Assembly (NCBI GenBank): GCA_019973155.2
Contig: BPQB01000020.1
Coordinates: 434,001-498,000 of the forward strand
Reading direction: 5' to 3'
Length of the DNA stretch: 64,000 nucleotides
Origin: Phanerochaete sordida
Taxonomy: Eukaryota > Basidiomycota > Agaricomycetes > Polyporales > Phanerochaetaceae
Numbering within the stretch: the first letter of the stretch is position 1; each line of letters begins with the position of its first letter. Under the pieces are notes generated by a model that saw nothing but the letters and a program-made list of their open reading frames with translations, ran no database searches and had not been told where the DNA came from. This document shows positions 43,668-56,576 of this stretch, piece after piece. Position numbers and translations under genes: made by a program.

Positions 43668-44508
43668 CTTGCGCTGGCGTCGTCGCTGCAGAGAACAATA
43701 CAGCGTAAATCACACAAAATCTAAGCATTTGAGCAGGAAGATTCGGGCTGACGTTGCTTTAAAAATCTGTTTGCTTAAGACTGCGAAATGCGAGACCAAG
43801 ATGACAGCGAAACGAAAGAGTTTTGAGTGGACGGCCGGCCCTCTGCGGCTGCTGCCGGCTGAAAGAAATTCAGAATTACGAGGCATTTGTCCGCGAGCAT
43901 CTGTCGGCTTCGTCCCCGTCACTTCGAATCTCTCTTCTCGCGGGGAACAGGCAAGCAACCAATTTTACAACGACCAAATGTTAGGCTGAGAGAGAAATGC
44001 TAAACTACGGTACAATTGCGATGCTCTAACAGATTGTCTCGTGATGCTAGGATATAGAATGTCCGACTACGCGTCGCAATAAATCAGGGTATCGCGAAAC
44101 GAAGACAGACAGTACTCTGGTCTGCTCATGCTGGAGGAATATATGGCCCTCTACGTCTAATGCAAATGGGAAATGATGGGGATGGGGGCGCCGGAGAGAT
44201 GTGTATGCTACGACAAGAATTAGTGCGCCCAGACTATGGAAACAGTGACGAGGAATAAGATAGGGCCGTACAGTAGACAATGAGCAGAGAATGCAACGAG
44301 ACAAACAGAACCACACGAGAGCAGCGCAGGGTCCGGGATACGAGAGCATAGAAAACAGTTACGCCTGGCCGATGAGATTTTCGAGGGGGATCAGGGAGAG
44401 GCATGGAGAGTCGTAGAGATCGTAGAGATGATCCGGGGGCGAAGGGAGTGCATGGGGGAGTAGAGTCTGGATCATGACATGGGGTACGTGTGGTTGAGCG
44501 CAGTGGAT
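43668..44508. other. Intergenic, 840 bp
   Basis: Holds the promoter of the WICPFCE gene (-) and the 3' flank of DED1 (-). Nothing else was recognised. Confidence 0.5.
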
Positions 44509-46620
<2,112 letters not shown>

Positions 46621-47021
46621 ATTAAGGGGAATGAGAAGTGGAATATGGGAAGTGTTGAAGGTGAAAAGAGACTGTGTCTATGAAGTCGAGGTGCGTGTGC
46701 AGAACGAGTAGGTGATGGTACACCACAAAGGCGATGGAGACGAAAACTTTCCAGTCCTCGCCTACTTACAAACACCGGCATCTGCCGAGACAAACCCCAC
46801 ACCATTACCTAACTGGGGCTACCTTCAGGCACAATGTCCTCCCATTGGCCCACATTCGGACAAAGCGAGGAGCTTTCGCGCAGGATCTCGAGCACTCGAG
46901 GCGCCTTTGGCCTCTTTCCGGACGAATCGCGTGCGCACGTCCACGTCGCAGCGAATGAGCTGGCACGCTTCAACCTGGACCGTGCCCATCGTCGCGGACG
47001 TCGCCCTCGCTGCCGCTCACC
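46621..47021. promoter_or_regulatory. Divergent promoter region of DED1 and SEC72
   Basis: About 400 bp between two ATGs facing away from each other. A frame at 46,834-47,163 overlaps the SEC72 start but lacks homology; I take it as leader. Confidence 0.5.
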
Positions 47022-47902
47022 ATGTCTCACTCCCACTCGCACGCTCCTGGGCAACCCTCGCACAGCCATGGTCCTCCGCCGCCCAACATGCAGCAACAGC
47101 AGCAGCAGCAGCAGCAGAAGGCCGTCATGCCTCCCGCCGACCCCGTCATGCAAGCAGTCATAGAAGCCAGCTTCATCCCCGTCGACATCGCCCTCGGTCC
47201 CCCCGAGAACGTCGCCGCTCTATGTGAGGAGCACAAGCGCGACAAGTGCACCGAGTGCGACGTCGACTTCTCCAACCTCAATCGGATATCGTGGCTGCTG
47301 CACATGAACCCCAACCTGCGCTGTCCCCCGCCGCCGCAGATGGTCACCCAGAAGCTGTCTCAGGCGGTCACGCAGGTCAAGGAAGAGGGCAATGTGAGCT
47401 CCTACCCTCTCTCGCGCCAGAGACACGTACTGACAGGACGCCGCCACGTTAGACATTGTTCAAGACTGGCCAGCACCCGCAGGCCATCGCGCGTTACGCC
47501 ATGGCTTTGCAGATTGCGAGCCAGCGCCCTCCTTGGGAGGCCTCCGCCCTCGCACGGGACGAATACTCTACCGTCCTGTCGAACCGTTCCGCGGCCTACT
47601 ACGAGGCCGGTGACTACATCAACGCACTCGTCGACGCGGAGGCGGTGATCCAGGTGAAGAAGCCATGGAGCAAGGGCTACTTCAGAAAAGCGAAGGCGTT
47701 GCTGCAGCTGCACTCGTACCAGGAGGCGAAGGAGACTCTTGAGCTGGGGCTATCGTTCGAAGCAGAAAACCAGGTGCGTTCCTAGTCACTCTCGTCACCG
47801 TCTACTCACGGCGTTGTACAGGAGATGCTCTCTCTCCTTGCCGTGGCTGAAGGCCACCTGCGTTCGTCAGACGAAAAAGCAGTCTCAAGGGTTTCTTCAT
47901 GA
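47022..47902 (+). CDS. SEC72: Translocation protein Sec72-like (TPR)
   Basis: Sec72 is the cytosolic TPR subunit of the Sec62/63 complex for post-translational import into the endoplasmic reticulum. Three exons (47022-47393, 47453-47773, 47822-47902) give 257 residues. The N-terminus is His/Pro/Gln-rich with a run of nine Gln (47,091-47,117). A small Cys-containing block (CEEHKRDKCTECDVDF) follows. The TPR region starts at VTQVKEEGN, split by intron 1 before TLFKTGQHPQAIARYAMAL. It contains EYSTVLSNRSAAYYEAGDYI, ALVDAEAVIQVKKPWSKGYF and a third helix pair. It ends with the short LLAVAEGHLRSSDEK helix. Family recognition rests on the TPR spacing and the WxGKG-type YFRKAKALL element. Confidence 0.82.
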
Positions 47903-48286
47903 TCGCATACCAACTGTACTCTGGATCCATACCATTTCCCACCCGTTCGCATCGTGTATTTATTCCTATAGCATTGTTCCCCCGCCCTCGGTCGTCGTCG
48001 TAATTCATCTTCCAGTTTGCGTTTTGATGGCTCCTCGGTTTGCGTTACCTAGGCACGGACTGTACACAGGCCAATCGGAAAGTGCGGAGTCCGCGCGCGG
48101 TCGCGCACGCTCGCGCCGTGTTCGAGTGGGTTGCTGACTTCAAAGTCGCGCCGAAACCGTAGCTCTCACGTTGACCTCGCCTACTTGCGGCCCGCTTTGA
48201 CATCATAGAGAGCGACAGATATAAAAAGGCGACCTCCACACGATGTTCCCCATTTTTAGTTCTTCCTTCCTTCGCGCGTAGACAGG
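47903..48286. other. Intergenic, promoter of the first dienelactone hydrolase
   Basis: About 380 bp with a TATA element at its right end; no gene was seen. Confidence 0.5.
48220..48227 (+). promoter_or_regulatory. TATA box of the first dienelactone hydrolase gene
   Basis: TATAAAAA lies 60 bp upstream of the ATG at 48,287, with the typical short fungal leader after it. Confidence 0.6.
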
Positions 48287-49319
48287 ATGACCGACGCCTC
48301 TGGCTTCTGCGACAACTGCTTCAAAGGTGCGTCACAGAGATTGATCCTGCTAGCCAATAGATCGCTCATCTCCATGTCTTATCTCAGTCTGCAAGCATGA
48401 AGGCGAATCCACAGGTCAGTACGGGCCGCGATAGACACGCTTATCTTGTCTGACGATAGTGTGGCGTATAGGGACGTACGAGACCATCGGCGGAGTGAAA
48501 TGCTACGTCGCCACCCCTCAGGGCGATTACCCGAAGGACAAGGTCGTCCTGTTCCTCACCGATGTCTTCGGCATCGAGCTCGTGAACAACCGCGTGCGTT
48601 CGCTGACCATCCATGCTCTTCCCCGCGCTTACAATCTCGCAGCTGCTCGTCGACGGCTTCGCGGAGAACGGCTTCAGGACCATCGCGCCCGACATCCTGA
48701 ACGGTGACGCGCGCTCGCCCGAGACGATGGGCGACGCGAGCTTCGACCGCGCGAAGTGGGTTGCCGCGCACGGCCCCGACTCGTGGACGCCGGTGCTCGA
48801 CGCTGTCGTCGCCGCCCTCAAGGCGCAGGGCGTCGCGCGTTTCGGCACGACGGGCTACTGCTTCGGTGCGCCGCCCGCGTTCTACCTCGCGTTCAAAAAC
48901 GAGGCGCACGTCACGGTGCTCGCGCACCCGTCCCGCCTCGACTGCCCCGCGGACCTCGAGGTGCGTGCACCCACGCAGGCATGCGTGCATGCGGCTGACT
49001 AGGGCGTGCAGAAATACAGGGATGTGTCGAAGGCGCCGCTCCTGATCAACACCTGCGAGGTCGACCCGGCGTTCCCGCTGGATAGGCAGGCCATAGCAGA
49101 CGAGATCTTCGGCAATGGCAAGTTTGCACCGGGATACGAGCGTACTTACTGGGAGGGATGCACGCACGGGTTCGCGGTCAAGGGCGACTTGGTACGTTTG
49201 GCCCTTTCATTCCATACTGTTGAGCTGCGGCTCACGGAGCACAGAGCAATCCGAAGATCAAGGCTGGAAAGGAAGGTGCCTTTAAGGCGAGCGTTGACTT
49301 CTTCAAGAAGTACCTGTAG
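48287..49319 (+). CDS. Dienelactone hydrolase family protein
   Basis: Six exons (48287-48326, 48388-48414, 48472-48593, 48643-48960, 49012-49191, 49245-49319) give 253 residues. The N-terminus reads MTDASGFCDNCFKG, a short Cys-containing lead common in fungal members. The alpha/beta-hydrolase fold contains VVLFLTDVFGIELVNN, FGTTGYCFGAPPAFYLAF (nucleophile Cys in GYCFGA), CEVDPAFP (acid Asp) and YWEGCTHGFAVKGD (His). The family hydrolyses dienelactones and related esters, classically in aromatic ring breakdown; the real substrate here is unknown. There is no signal peptide, so it is likely cytosolic. Intron positions match those of the paralogue at 55.3 kb exactly. Confidence 0.9.
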
Positions 49320-49428
49320 AGCATTACGGAAGCGAAATCCATGTACCAATACCCATCCATAGCCGTGCGCGTAGGAATGTGCCATAGGGATACACTAGTC
49401 TATGATACAGGATCTAGACAAACGCCGC

Positions 49429-51045
49429 TTAGATCTCGACAATCTGGTTTTCTTCGTCGTCGGAATCGCCGGCAGTGATCTGCAGGTCCTCTTGCCCGTC
49501 CTTCTTACTGTCTTCGCCCTCGTCGCGCTTTAGGAACGCCACAAGACGGACAATTTGTTCCGCGATTTTATCGTCTTTCTCGCTCTTGTGCAGCGCACGG
49601 ACAACCTCGTACACGCCGTGACTTCGCAGGTACTCGCGTCCCCAGAACGTCGTGCACAGCAAGAGGAGGGTCTCAATGTGCGTGACCCGAATGACGGGAT
49701 CTGGTTCGCGTGTCTTTGTTGGTGGCAGGAACTGAAGTTCAGGAGGGAGCAGTTCTTGTTCCTAGATGTACACCATTCGTTAGTTGAGCGACGACAGATA
49801 AACAGAAAGACTGGTACCTCGAGGTCGTACTCCTCAGGGCCGGCAAGGGGTAAAAGGAGATAGGGAAGCATGTTGATGCCTGGAGCTTCGACGTCACTCG
49901 GTGGTATCGCGGCCTTCTCCGTATCCTGGAGCAGCATCGCTTTGTGGGCTGATTTATGGAAAGCGCAGTTCCTTTCAAACGAATTTAGCATTCGCGCGAC
50001 GGTCATTGAGTTAATATTCTTACTTCATCACTGAAGCAACGCCTCCTCTCCGGATAGTATCCTTGTGCTCAGTGAAGACCTGAAGCTTTGCTAGCGGATA
50101 CTCCAGGCCTTCCTCCGGCTTCAACGGATTTGTTGGTCGAGCAGTCAAGAAGTACATGCGCCCTGTCGGTGTCTATAACGGTAAATTTATCTCAGTCAAT
50201 GTGCCTAACCCTCTGAAGATACTCACGATGCCGATGTTTGCGAAGACACTGGCCAGGAAGTGAAGGCTCGCCTTGCGAGGGCGCTTCTCAGGGTCCTGCT
50301 CATCGTCTATCGCAGCTCCCTGGACGAACGCGTCGACTAGCAAAGGCAGCGCAAGGGCCTCCTGGGGCTCGCCGTCGGGATAAGGCACTGGGACCAGACA
50401 CGTCCCCGCGCGAGACTGTGTCGGGTAGTACCCAGTCGACACCTTCGGGTCAGGGAGTATCGGCACTTTGAGCGTCAGCAACGCATTTGCTGTCGGCGCG
50501 GTTGAGGTGATGTTTGAGAGAATCATGGAAGCCAGGTCTGCGAGAATAGAGGTTGGGTTCTATGTCAGGGATTAGTCAGCCCATCGAAAAGCTGCTAGCG
50601 AACGCGAGGCTTTACCAGGATGTAAGAAACAAGGAACTGGATAAAAGAGGGCTCCGACAAGGACGCTGCGACGAGCGAATTATCGGATAGGTTGACCAGT
50701 GCGCGGAAGGCATCGTGAGCTGTTGCCTGGGTGAAGGATGTTATCAAGTGCAGCGGCTCCGAACGAGGAAAAACAACTGACCAGAGTGTCGCGGCAGAGA
50801 ATTTTGAGATCTCTCAGGACCTCATTGTCCTGGGTGCCTCCGAGACCTCCGCCCCGAAGACCGTCCAGGAAGATGCTACGATGGGGCGCCTCCTTGGGTG
50901 TTTGTCCCAAGAGATTCTGCAGTGCGATTTGGCGAACCTGGGGGTTCTTGTCGCGCAAGAATGGCAGAAGCTACGAAACAGAATGTGGTCAGTGTGCAGT
51001 GCGCGCCGCGGCTGCACACACCTCTCTAAGCTGGTCTGCAGACAT
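49429..51045 (-). CDS. HGH1: Hgh1-like eEF2 folding cochaperone
   Basis: Hgh1 is an armadillo-like cochaperone that links eEF2 to Hsp90/TRiC during folding. Seven exons (51045-51022, 50970-50782, 50726-50616, 50559-50227, 50172-50024, 49971-49818, 49761-49429) give 430 residues, all phases consistent. Residues 1-8 form the first micro-exon (MSADQLRE). Conserved blocks are LLPFLRDKNPQVRQIALQNL, DAFRALVNLSDNSLVAASL, LASMILSNIT, GRMYFLTARPTNPLKPEEGL, NCAFHKSAHKAML and the end DPVIRVTHIETLLLLCTTFW. The tail is acidic (DSDDEENQIVEI). Family assignment is from these blocks and length, which agree with fungal Hgh1. Confidence 0.9.
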
Positions 51046-51339
51046 TTTCTTCGCGAGCTGCTGAGTGGACGGAAGCGAGTGCAGGCGTCAAAGTAATGAG
51101 GTATGCGTGGATTACGTAATGCACGCTCAATATCACGGTGCCCGTGTTTGGTAGGACCAGACTCATACCGGACGTCGACCATCGCGGTCTCCACGACGTC
51201 AGACACAGCGAACACGCCTTCACGGCCGACGCTTCTCGCAGCGTCTGGGAAGACGCCCACAGTGCATCCGCCGCCGACTTAACCAGGGCTGAGCTCAAGC
51301 GGCCTACCCGCGGCGCGTTGCGGCTTGCGGGCGAGATCC
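51046..51339. promoter_or_regulatory. Divergent promoter region of HGH1 and SPT20
   Basis: About 290 bp between facing-away start codons. No specific element was recognised. Confidence 0.45.
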
Positions 51340-53795
51340 ATGGCAGGCTACAACGTCTCCCGCTCCGTGCAGGAGCTGCTCACGCAACACGAGTCGTCTC
51401 CTCCGTCCTTCACGGTGCACCTATACCCCGAACACTGGACCCTCAACAATAGCTCCAAGTTCCTGTACAATAACCAGGTGGCGGTGCGTAGTCTTCGCCT
51501 TGCTCTCGTGTACTTGTCTCTGACACCTTCGTCTAGTCGCTTTTGGACGATATACGAGCCCAAAGGATACCTGTAGACTTTCTGGAGCTCTTTGATGCCG
51601 CAAGTCTGCCATTCTATGAAGGTCCGTGCTTCACCGGCGTATGGAGTCGCCATTGACGGACGTTTGAAACTATAGGATGCCTGATTGTTGAACTCCTTGA
51701 TTACAGGCCGCCGAAAGCCAAGGAGCCTATACTCCCAAATCCTGAACGGTCTCGTGTAGTGCTGACCCCGAATCCCGAGACGGTGTGGACCGACATATGC
51801 CTTTTGAACCAGAAGGCGGGGAACATATGGACGGACCAAGAAGCTCTTGAGGTGGAGGCACAGATCTTGGTACGTACAAATATATTTTAACTACAGGACA
51901 TAGACATGACCCTACTTAGGTTGCTACCGCTCCACCACTTTGTCTAGACCCTGATCCGCACCTCACGAGGATGACGAACCACGTCCTTCGGGTGTCTGTC
52001 CCGAAGACACCTCCGTCACTAAAGCGCAAGGCCGCTGCCTTGGAACAGGAGGAAGAGGAAAGCGATAAGGCTCGTCGTATCAAGATTGCGCAGTACATGA
52101 ATCCGCGTAACAACCGGTCAACGCCACCGAGGTATACTTCGTGAATTGTCTGGGAGATTCGGCAGCTAAATTCTTCTTAGCTATCGAATTCTGGAGGTCA
52201 TACAGAAAATGAAGGAAAGTAAAGGTAGCACACCGGCTCCACCGCATGAAGCTGTGCCAGCTTCGCATCCGGACGTACCGGACAACCCATCACAGAGCTT
52301 TGGTATCAGCCCAGCAGCTCTGAAGCTTACCCATATGCCTCAACCACCGCAGACTACTCCCCATCTCCCGAATATTCTGCCTGCACCATCGGTCCCTGCG
52401 CCGCCTACCGGACCGGCACTCAATGTGACGAGCGTACCACCTGCGAAGATGGTCAGGCAGTCGCCTCGCCCACCATCTACGGTACCACCGTCCGCGATTC
52501 CACCTCATATGCAGATGTATCCTGGTGTTCGCAATACGCCGCCACCTCCCCAACCCTCTCAGACACCCTTGCCACGGCCTCCGTCTTCTGTGTCCAACGC
52601 TTCCCATGCCAGCCCTGTCATGCGACCACCATCGGTGCAGCAGTTACCACAACACACTGTCCAACCGATACAGCATCGGCCTCCGGGACATAACCACTCC
52701 CCTGCTATGCAGCCCGTAGCAGCGCAGCAGACTCCTGTTACTCCGCAAACGCATCAGCCCGTGCATCCAGCGATGCAGGGATTGCCGTCCATCCCCACAA
52801 ACGTTCGAGAAATGGTGCATCTACTAACTAAATACCAGAAGAAGGTGCACCCTGCATATCGATGTCTAGTGAGAAAGATCGTCTCATTCTTGTCTCTTCA
52901 GCCCGCCATGACTACTGCGTCTATACAAGCGCTCCTCAACGCAAGCCCGCAACAGCAACAGGCTTGGCTCCAGAAACAGCAGGCTCAGCTCTTCAGCATG
53001 TGGCAGCAGCAGCGCATGAACGGTGGCGCGACTCCTGCACAGGCCAGCACACCGCGTCCGCCTACCGCGATGAGTATGGCGCATAGCATGCCACAGCAGC
53101 AACCGCAGATGACACCACAACAGCCTCAATCGCACGCGCCCCAGCAACAACAGCACGCGCTACAACGGAGCCCGATGCACGCCAACCAGTCGCTTGCGGC
53201 ACGCTCACCAATGCCGAACAACGCGCAGGTGCCGCAGATGACGCAGCAGCAGTACGGGCAGTATGCAGCGATGGCGCAGGCGCAGGCACAAGCGCAGGCA
53301 CAGGGCCAGCAGTACAACCCGGCGCTGCTCCGCCCCGCGATACCGGGACACCCACCACATCCGCAGCTTGTGCCGCACATCGCGGGCGCGAACCAGGCGG
53401 GCACGATACTCGCACAGCAGCAGCAGCAGCAGCAGCCGAACCAGGGCGGCCAAGACCAGGCCGCCGCCGCGCAGGCGCAGGCTCAGGCTCAGGCGCATGC
53501 TCAGGCGCACCAAGCCCAGGCCCAAGCCCAAGCCCAAGCCCAGGCGCAGGCGCAGGCTCAGGCTCAGGCTCAGGCCCAAATGATGTCGACAGGGCACTAC
53601 CCGATGTACAACTACGCGCAGATGGGGCTGAACATGCAGCAGGCGCAGGCGCAGGCGGCGGCGGCGGCGGCACAGCGCGGGATGCCGCAGTACTGGCCGG
53701 CAGCGATGGGCGTCGGGCGCGGGGTGCCTCCGGGCGCGGGGATGATGCAGCCGCCGCACGCTGCGCAGATGCAGATGGGGAACGCGAAGCAGTGA
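51340..53795 (+). CDS. SPT20: SAGA complex subunit Spt20
   Basis: Spt20 is a structural subunit of the SAGA histone acetyltransferase/coactivator complex. Six exons (51340-51483, 51537-51621, 51676-51869, 51920-52131, 52181-52844, 52902-53795) give about 730 residues. The Spt20 domain lies at about residues 7-190: SFTVHLYPEHWTLNNSSKFL, SLLDDIRAQRIPVDFLELFD, PFYEGCLIVELLDYRP and TPNPETVWTDICLLN. A conserved RKAAALEQEEEESDKARR helix follows. The rest is Pro/Gln/Ala-rich, with polyQ and (QA)n runs suited to activator contacts. The 57-bp segment 52,845-52,901 keeps the frame open but has a gtgcac donor and a pyrimidine-rich acceptor, so I treat it as an intron. Confidence 0.88.
53467..53577 (+). 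repeat. CAGGCx hexanucleotide run in SPT20
   Basis: About eighteen tandem copies of a CAGGCN/CAAGCC-type hexamer encode alternating Gln-Ala. A CAG run (53,415-53,435) encodes seven Gln just upstream. Confidence 0.85.
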
Positions 53796-55342
53796 CGAGC
53801 CCACGCGGGCGGGTCGTGTATTTTATTGATGTATTATCTAGGTACTGTAGCCCCTCGTTTATTCGTACAAGCTTGCATAATTGTCTCTTCCATCCTGCTC
53901 GCTTTGCCGGGGAGCTCGGCTGCTGCTCCCGCGTACGGAAGCCTAGACGGGGAGACAGGCGATGGTGCTCCGACGTGAGTGGCCGGGGTGTAGACCTTGC
54001 TGGATTATTTGGGGCAAAGCTAGCACTGCCCATCGCAGCATTCTGCGGAAATTTTGGAGCCGAGAGACAAAAGTCGTCGCTGGCTCTGGGAACTACCTGG
54101 CGAGTAACGGTCCAGGGCGCTAAAGTGAAGAGGGATACCTCGCACGAGTCTCAGCTCGTGGGGCCTGCCTTGGCCGCGTCGCCATTTGTGTCAACGTGTG
54201 TTAGGCCTCATCGTTCCCCATGTACTGGCAACGCATTTGCGCGAGGGCGAGAAGCCTGCTTTGCCAGCTCGAATTACGCCACATGCCCCAGCAAAAGACA
54301 GGCCGAGTCTACTCGCTGTCCCGTAAGCGCGCGAGCGCCGGCGCAACGGTCTGGTCATGATCAATGACCTGGGGCAGCTGGGGAATACCTGTCCTGCTGG
54401 CTTCCCATTCATCGCGACCGAGGGCCGAGGGATAGGGCAAGGAGAATACTTGCTAAACTAGCGAGCTTGGATACAACTCATGATCATGGCTGGGGATCGT
54501 CGTGGGGTAGACTCGGGCTCGCCTGGATCCCTGCAATGCGACAAGCTAATCGCCTTGCTAGTTAATTTGCATCTGATTTGTACTGCACAGTTCGGGAGAG
54601 CGGTCACTGACGGTCAGGGTGGATAAGCTGCGATCCACGTCCGAGCCGCATTTTGCGATGCCGCCGCGACGCGCGAGCGCGTCCAGGGTACGGCGACCGA
54701 CCGCGCCGCACACGCCACATTTTCTGCGTTGTCGCTGGGCGGGATGATGACCGCGAAAGCAGAGAATGGCGCCTGAGACCGGGCTCCGTGTAGCGTGTCG
54801 CGCCTATAACGTGAATAATGATGACTACGTGTCGTCGGTAACCAATGAACGCGCCCCGCAGTCGCGACCGTACGGGCGCTGCGAAGGTTGTGAGCTTCCC
54901 GCGTTTGCGTCTTTGGATGCTGCTTTGCAGGTTTGCGTCGAACGTAATCCAGCCCTGAGCCCTGTCGGCCATCGCTATCGCCCCACTGAACCGCATTTGA
55001 CACGAGAACTTACGTGTCAGAGGTTCCGGGCGGGCTCTTCCCATGCGCGACAGCTTGTGTTTGCAGCGAACGCGCTGCGAGAGGCTGGAGCCCTTCCCGT
55101 GGCTCTCACGATGACCCCTTCCGCCATCTGGTACCCCATACTAGTGATCGATCTCTGGAAGATTGTATCTCACCCGCGCCGGCATGATCATGCACCTGCA
55201 CGATGATATCACCCGCAGAATCCGGCAAATTTCGACGTACGCATTCCCAAGGCTGGCTATATAAAGCGCGTCATGGCTGCCTGAGCACCTCACCACTATC
55301 CCCCTCCTCTCACACACATCTTTGTACCAGACCACCATCACC
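53796..55342. other. Intergenic, 1.5 kb
   Basis: The open frame at 53,792-54,367 (+) shows no domain and overlaps the SPT20 stop. Nothing else was recognised apart from the TATA element at the right end. Confidence 0.45.
55258..55266 (+). promoter_or_regulatory. TATA box of the second dienelactone hydrolase gene
   Basis: TATATAAAG lies 77 bp upstream of the ATG at 55,343. Confidence 0.6.
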
Positions 55343-56576
55343 ATGAGCTTCTGCGCCGATTGCACAAAGGGTCGGTGCCACCTCCTGTCTCACGCCACGT
55401 CCGATGCTGACATGGATTGTAGGCTTCAAGCACGAGGGCACTCCGGAAGGTACAGCATCGTATCGCTTTGGTGTTTCACAGGGCGATAGACCTGCAGAGC
55501 GGCGACAGACTAGCGGGCGCAGCGAGCGTACGCTGAGCAGGCCGCAGTCTGTCATCCTCCAGCTCGTGCTGAGCGCTGAGCCTCGACCCGCGTCGCGGCG
55601 AACGCTTGCCTGACGCTCGGGTGCCACGAGCGGCGCAAGTCTATCGCCTTGAGAATCTCTGCAGTTCAGGGACACGTGCTGAGATTTCTCCCCAGGCAAG
55701 ATCGAGGAGATCGGCGGCATCGAGTGCTACGTCGCGACCCCCGAGGGTGACTACCCGAAGGACGCCGTCGTCCTGTACCTCACCGATGTCTTCGGCATCG
55801 ACCTCGTGAACAACAAGGTGCGTCGCCGCGCCGTGTCGTCCTCCCGCCAGCATTGACGCCCGCGTGCAGCTCAACGCGGACCAGTTCGCGCGCAACGGCC
55901 TGCGGACCGTCGTGCCGCAGCTGTTCCAGGAGGCGGTGCCCGAGTCTGCGTTCAACCCGGGCAGCACGTTCAACATCATGGAGTGGTTCCCGCGCAACGG
56001 GATCTCGTACTCCGAGCCGCGCGTGCGCAAGGTGCTCGCCGCGCTCAAGGCCGAGGGCGTCACCAAGGTCGGCGTGACGGGCTACTGCTACGGCGCGCGC
56101 TCGGGCTTCAACCTCGCGTTCGAGAACGAGATCACCGCGCTCGCGGTCTCGCACCCGTCGCTGCTCGAGGTGCCGAAGGACATGGAGGTGCGTGCCCCAC
56201 GCTTTGTCACACACGCGCGAGGCACGCGATGCTGACGCGCGCCTGCAGACGCTCAAGGAGAAGTCGAACGTGCCGGTGCTGATCAACAGCTGCCCGGTCG
56301 ACGAGCAGTTCCCGGTCGAGAAGGCGCTGGCGACGGACGAGCTGCTCGGGAACGGGCAGTACAAGCCCGGGTACGAGCGCGTGCACTGGGAGGGCTGCGT
56401 CCACGGCTTTGCGGTCCGCGGCGACATCGTGAGTGGGCGTGCGTTGCGCGTGCGTGCGTGCAACGCTGACCGGAGCGCACCGTTTCCAGAGCGACCCGAA
56501 GGTGAAGGCCGGCAAGGAGGGCGCGTTCCAGTCGACGTGCGAGTGGTTCCACAAGCATCTGCTCGGCAAGCAGTAG
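55343..56576 (+). CDS. Dienelactone hydrolase family protein, paralogue
   Basis: Six exons (55343-55370, 55423-55449, 55696-55817, 55870-56187, 56249-56428, 56490-56576) give 253 residues. It starts MSFCADCTKG, then FKHEGTPEGK, IEEIGGIECYVATPEGDYPK and VVLYLTDVFGIDLVNN. The nucleophile Cys is in GVTGYCYGARSGF, the Asp in CPVDEQFP and the His in HWEGCVHGFAVRGD. Exons 2 to 5 have exactly the lengths of those in the paralogue at 48.3 kb (27, 122, 318, 180), so the two derive from one spliced ancestor. Intron 2 is unusually long here (246 bp against 57). The substrate is not predictable; it is probably cytosolic. Confidence 0.92.

Noticed and set aside
46834..47163. 109-codon frame overlapping the SEC72 start
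   Set aside because: A different frame from the Sec72 homology; taken as 5' leader.
52845..52901. In-frame 57-bp segment of SPT20 as coding sequence
   Set aside because: It has a plausible donor and a strong pyrimidine tract plus acceptor, and removing it joins a coherent helix; treated as an intron, though retention is possible.
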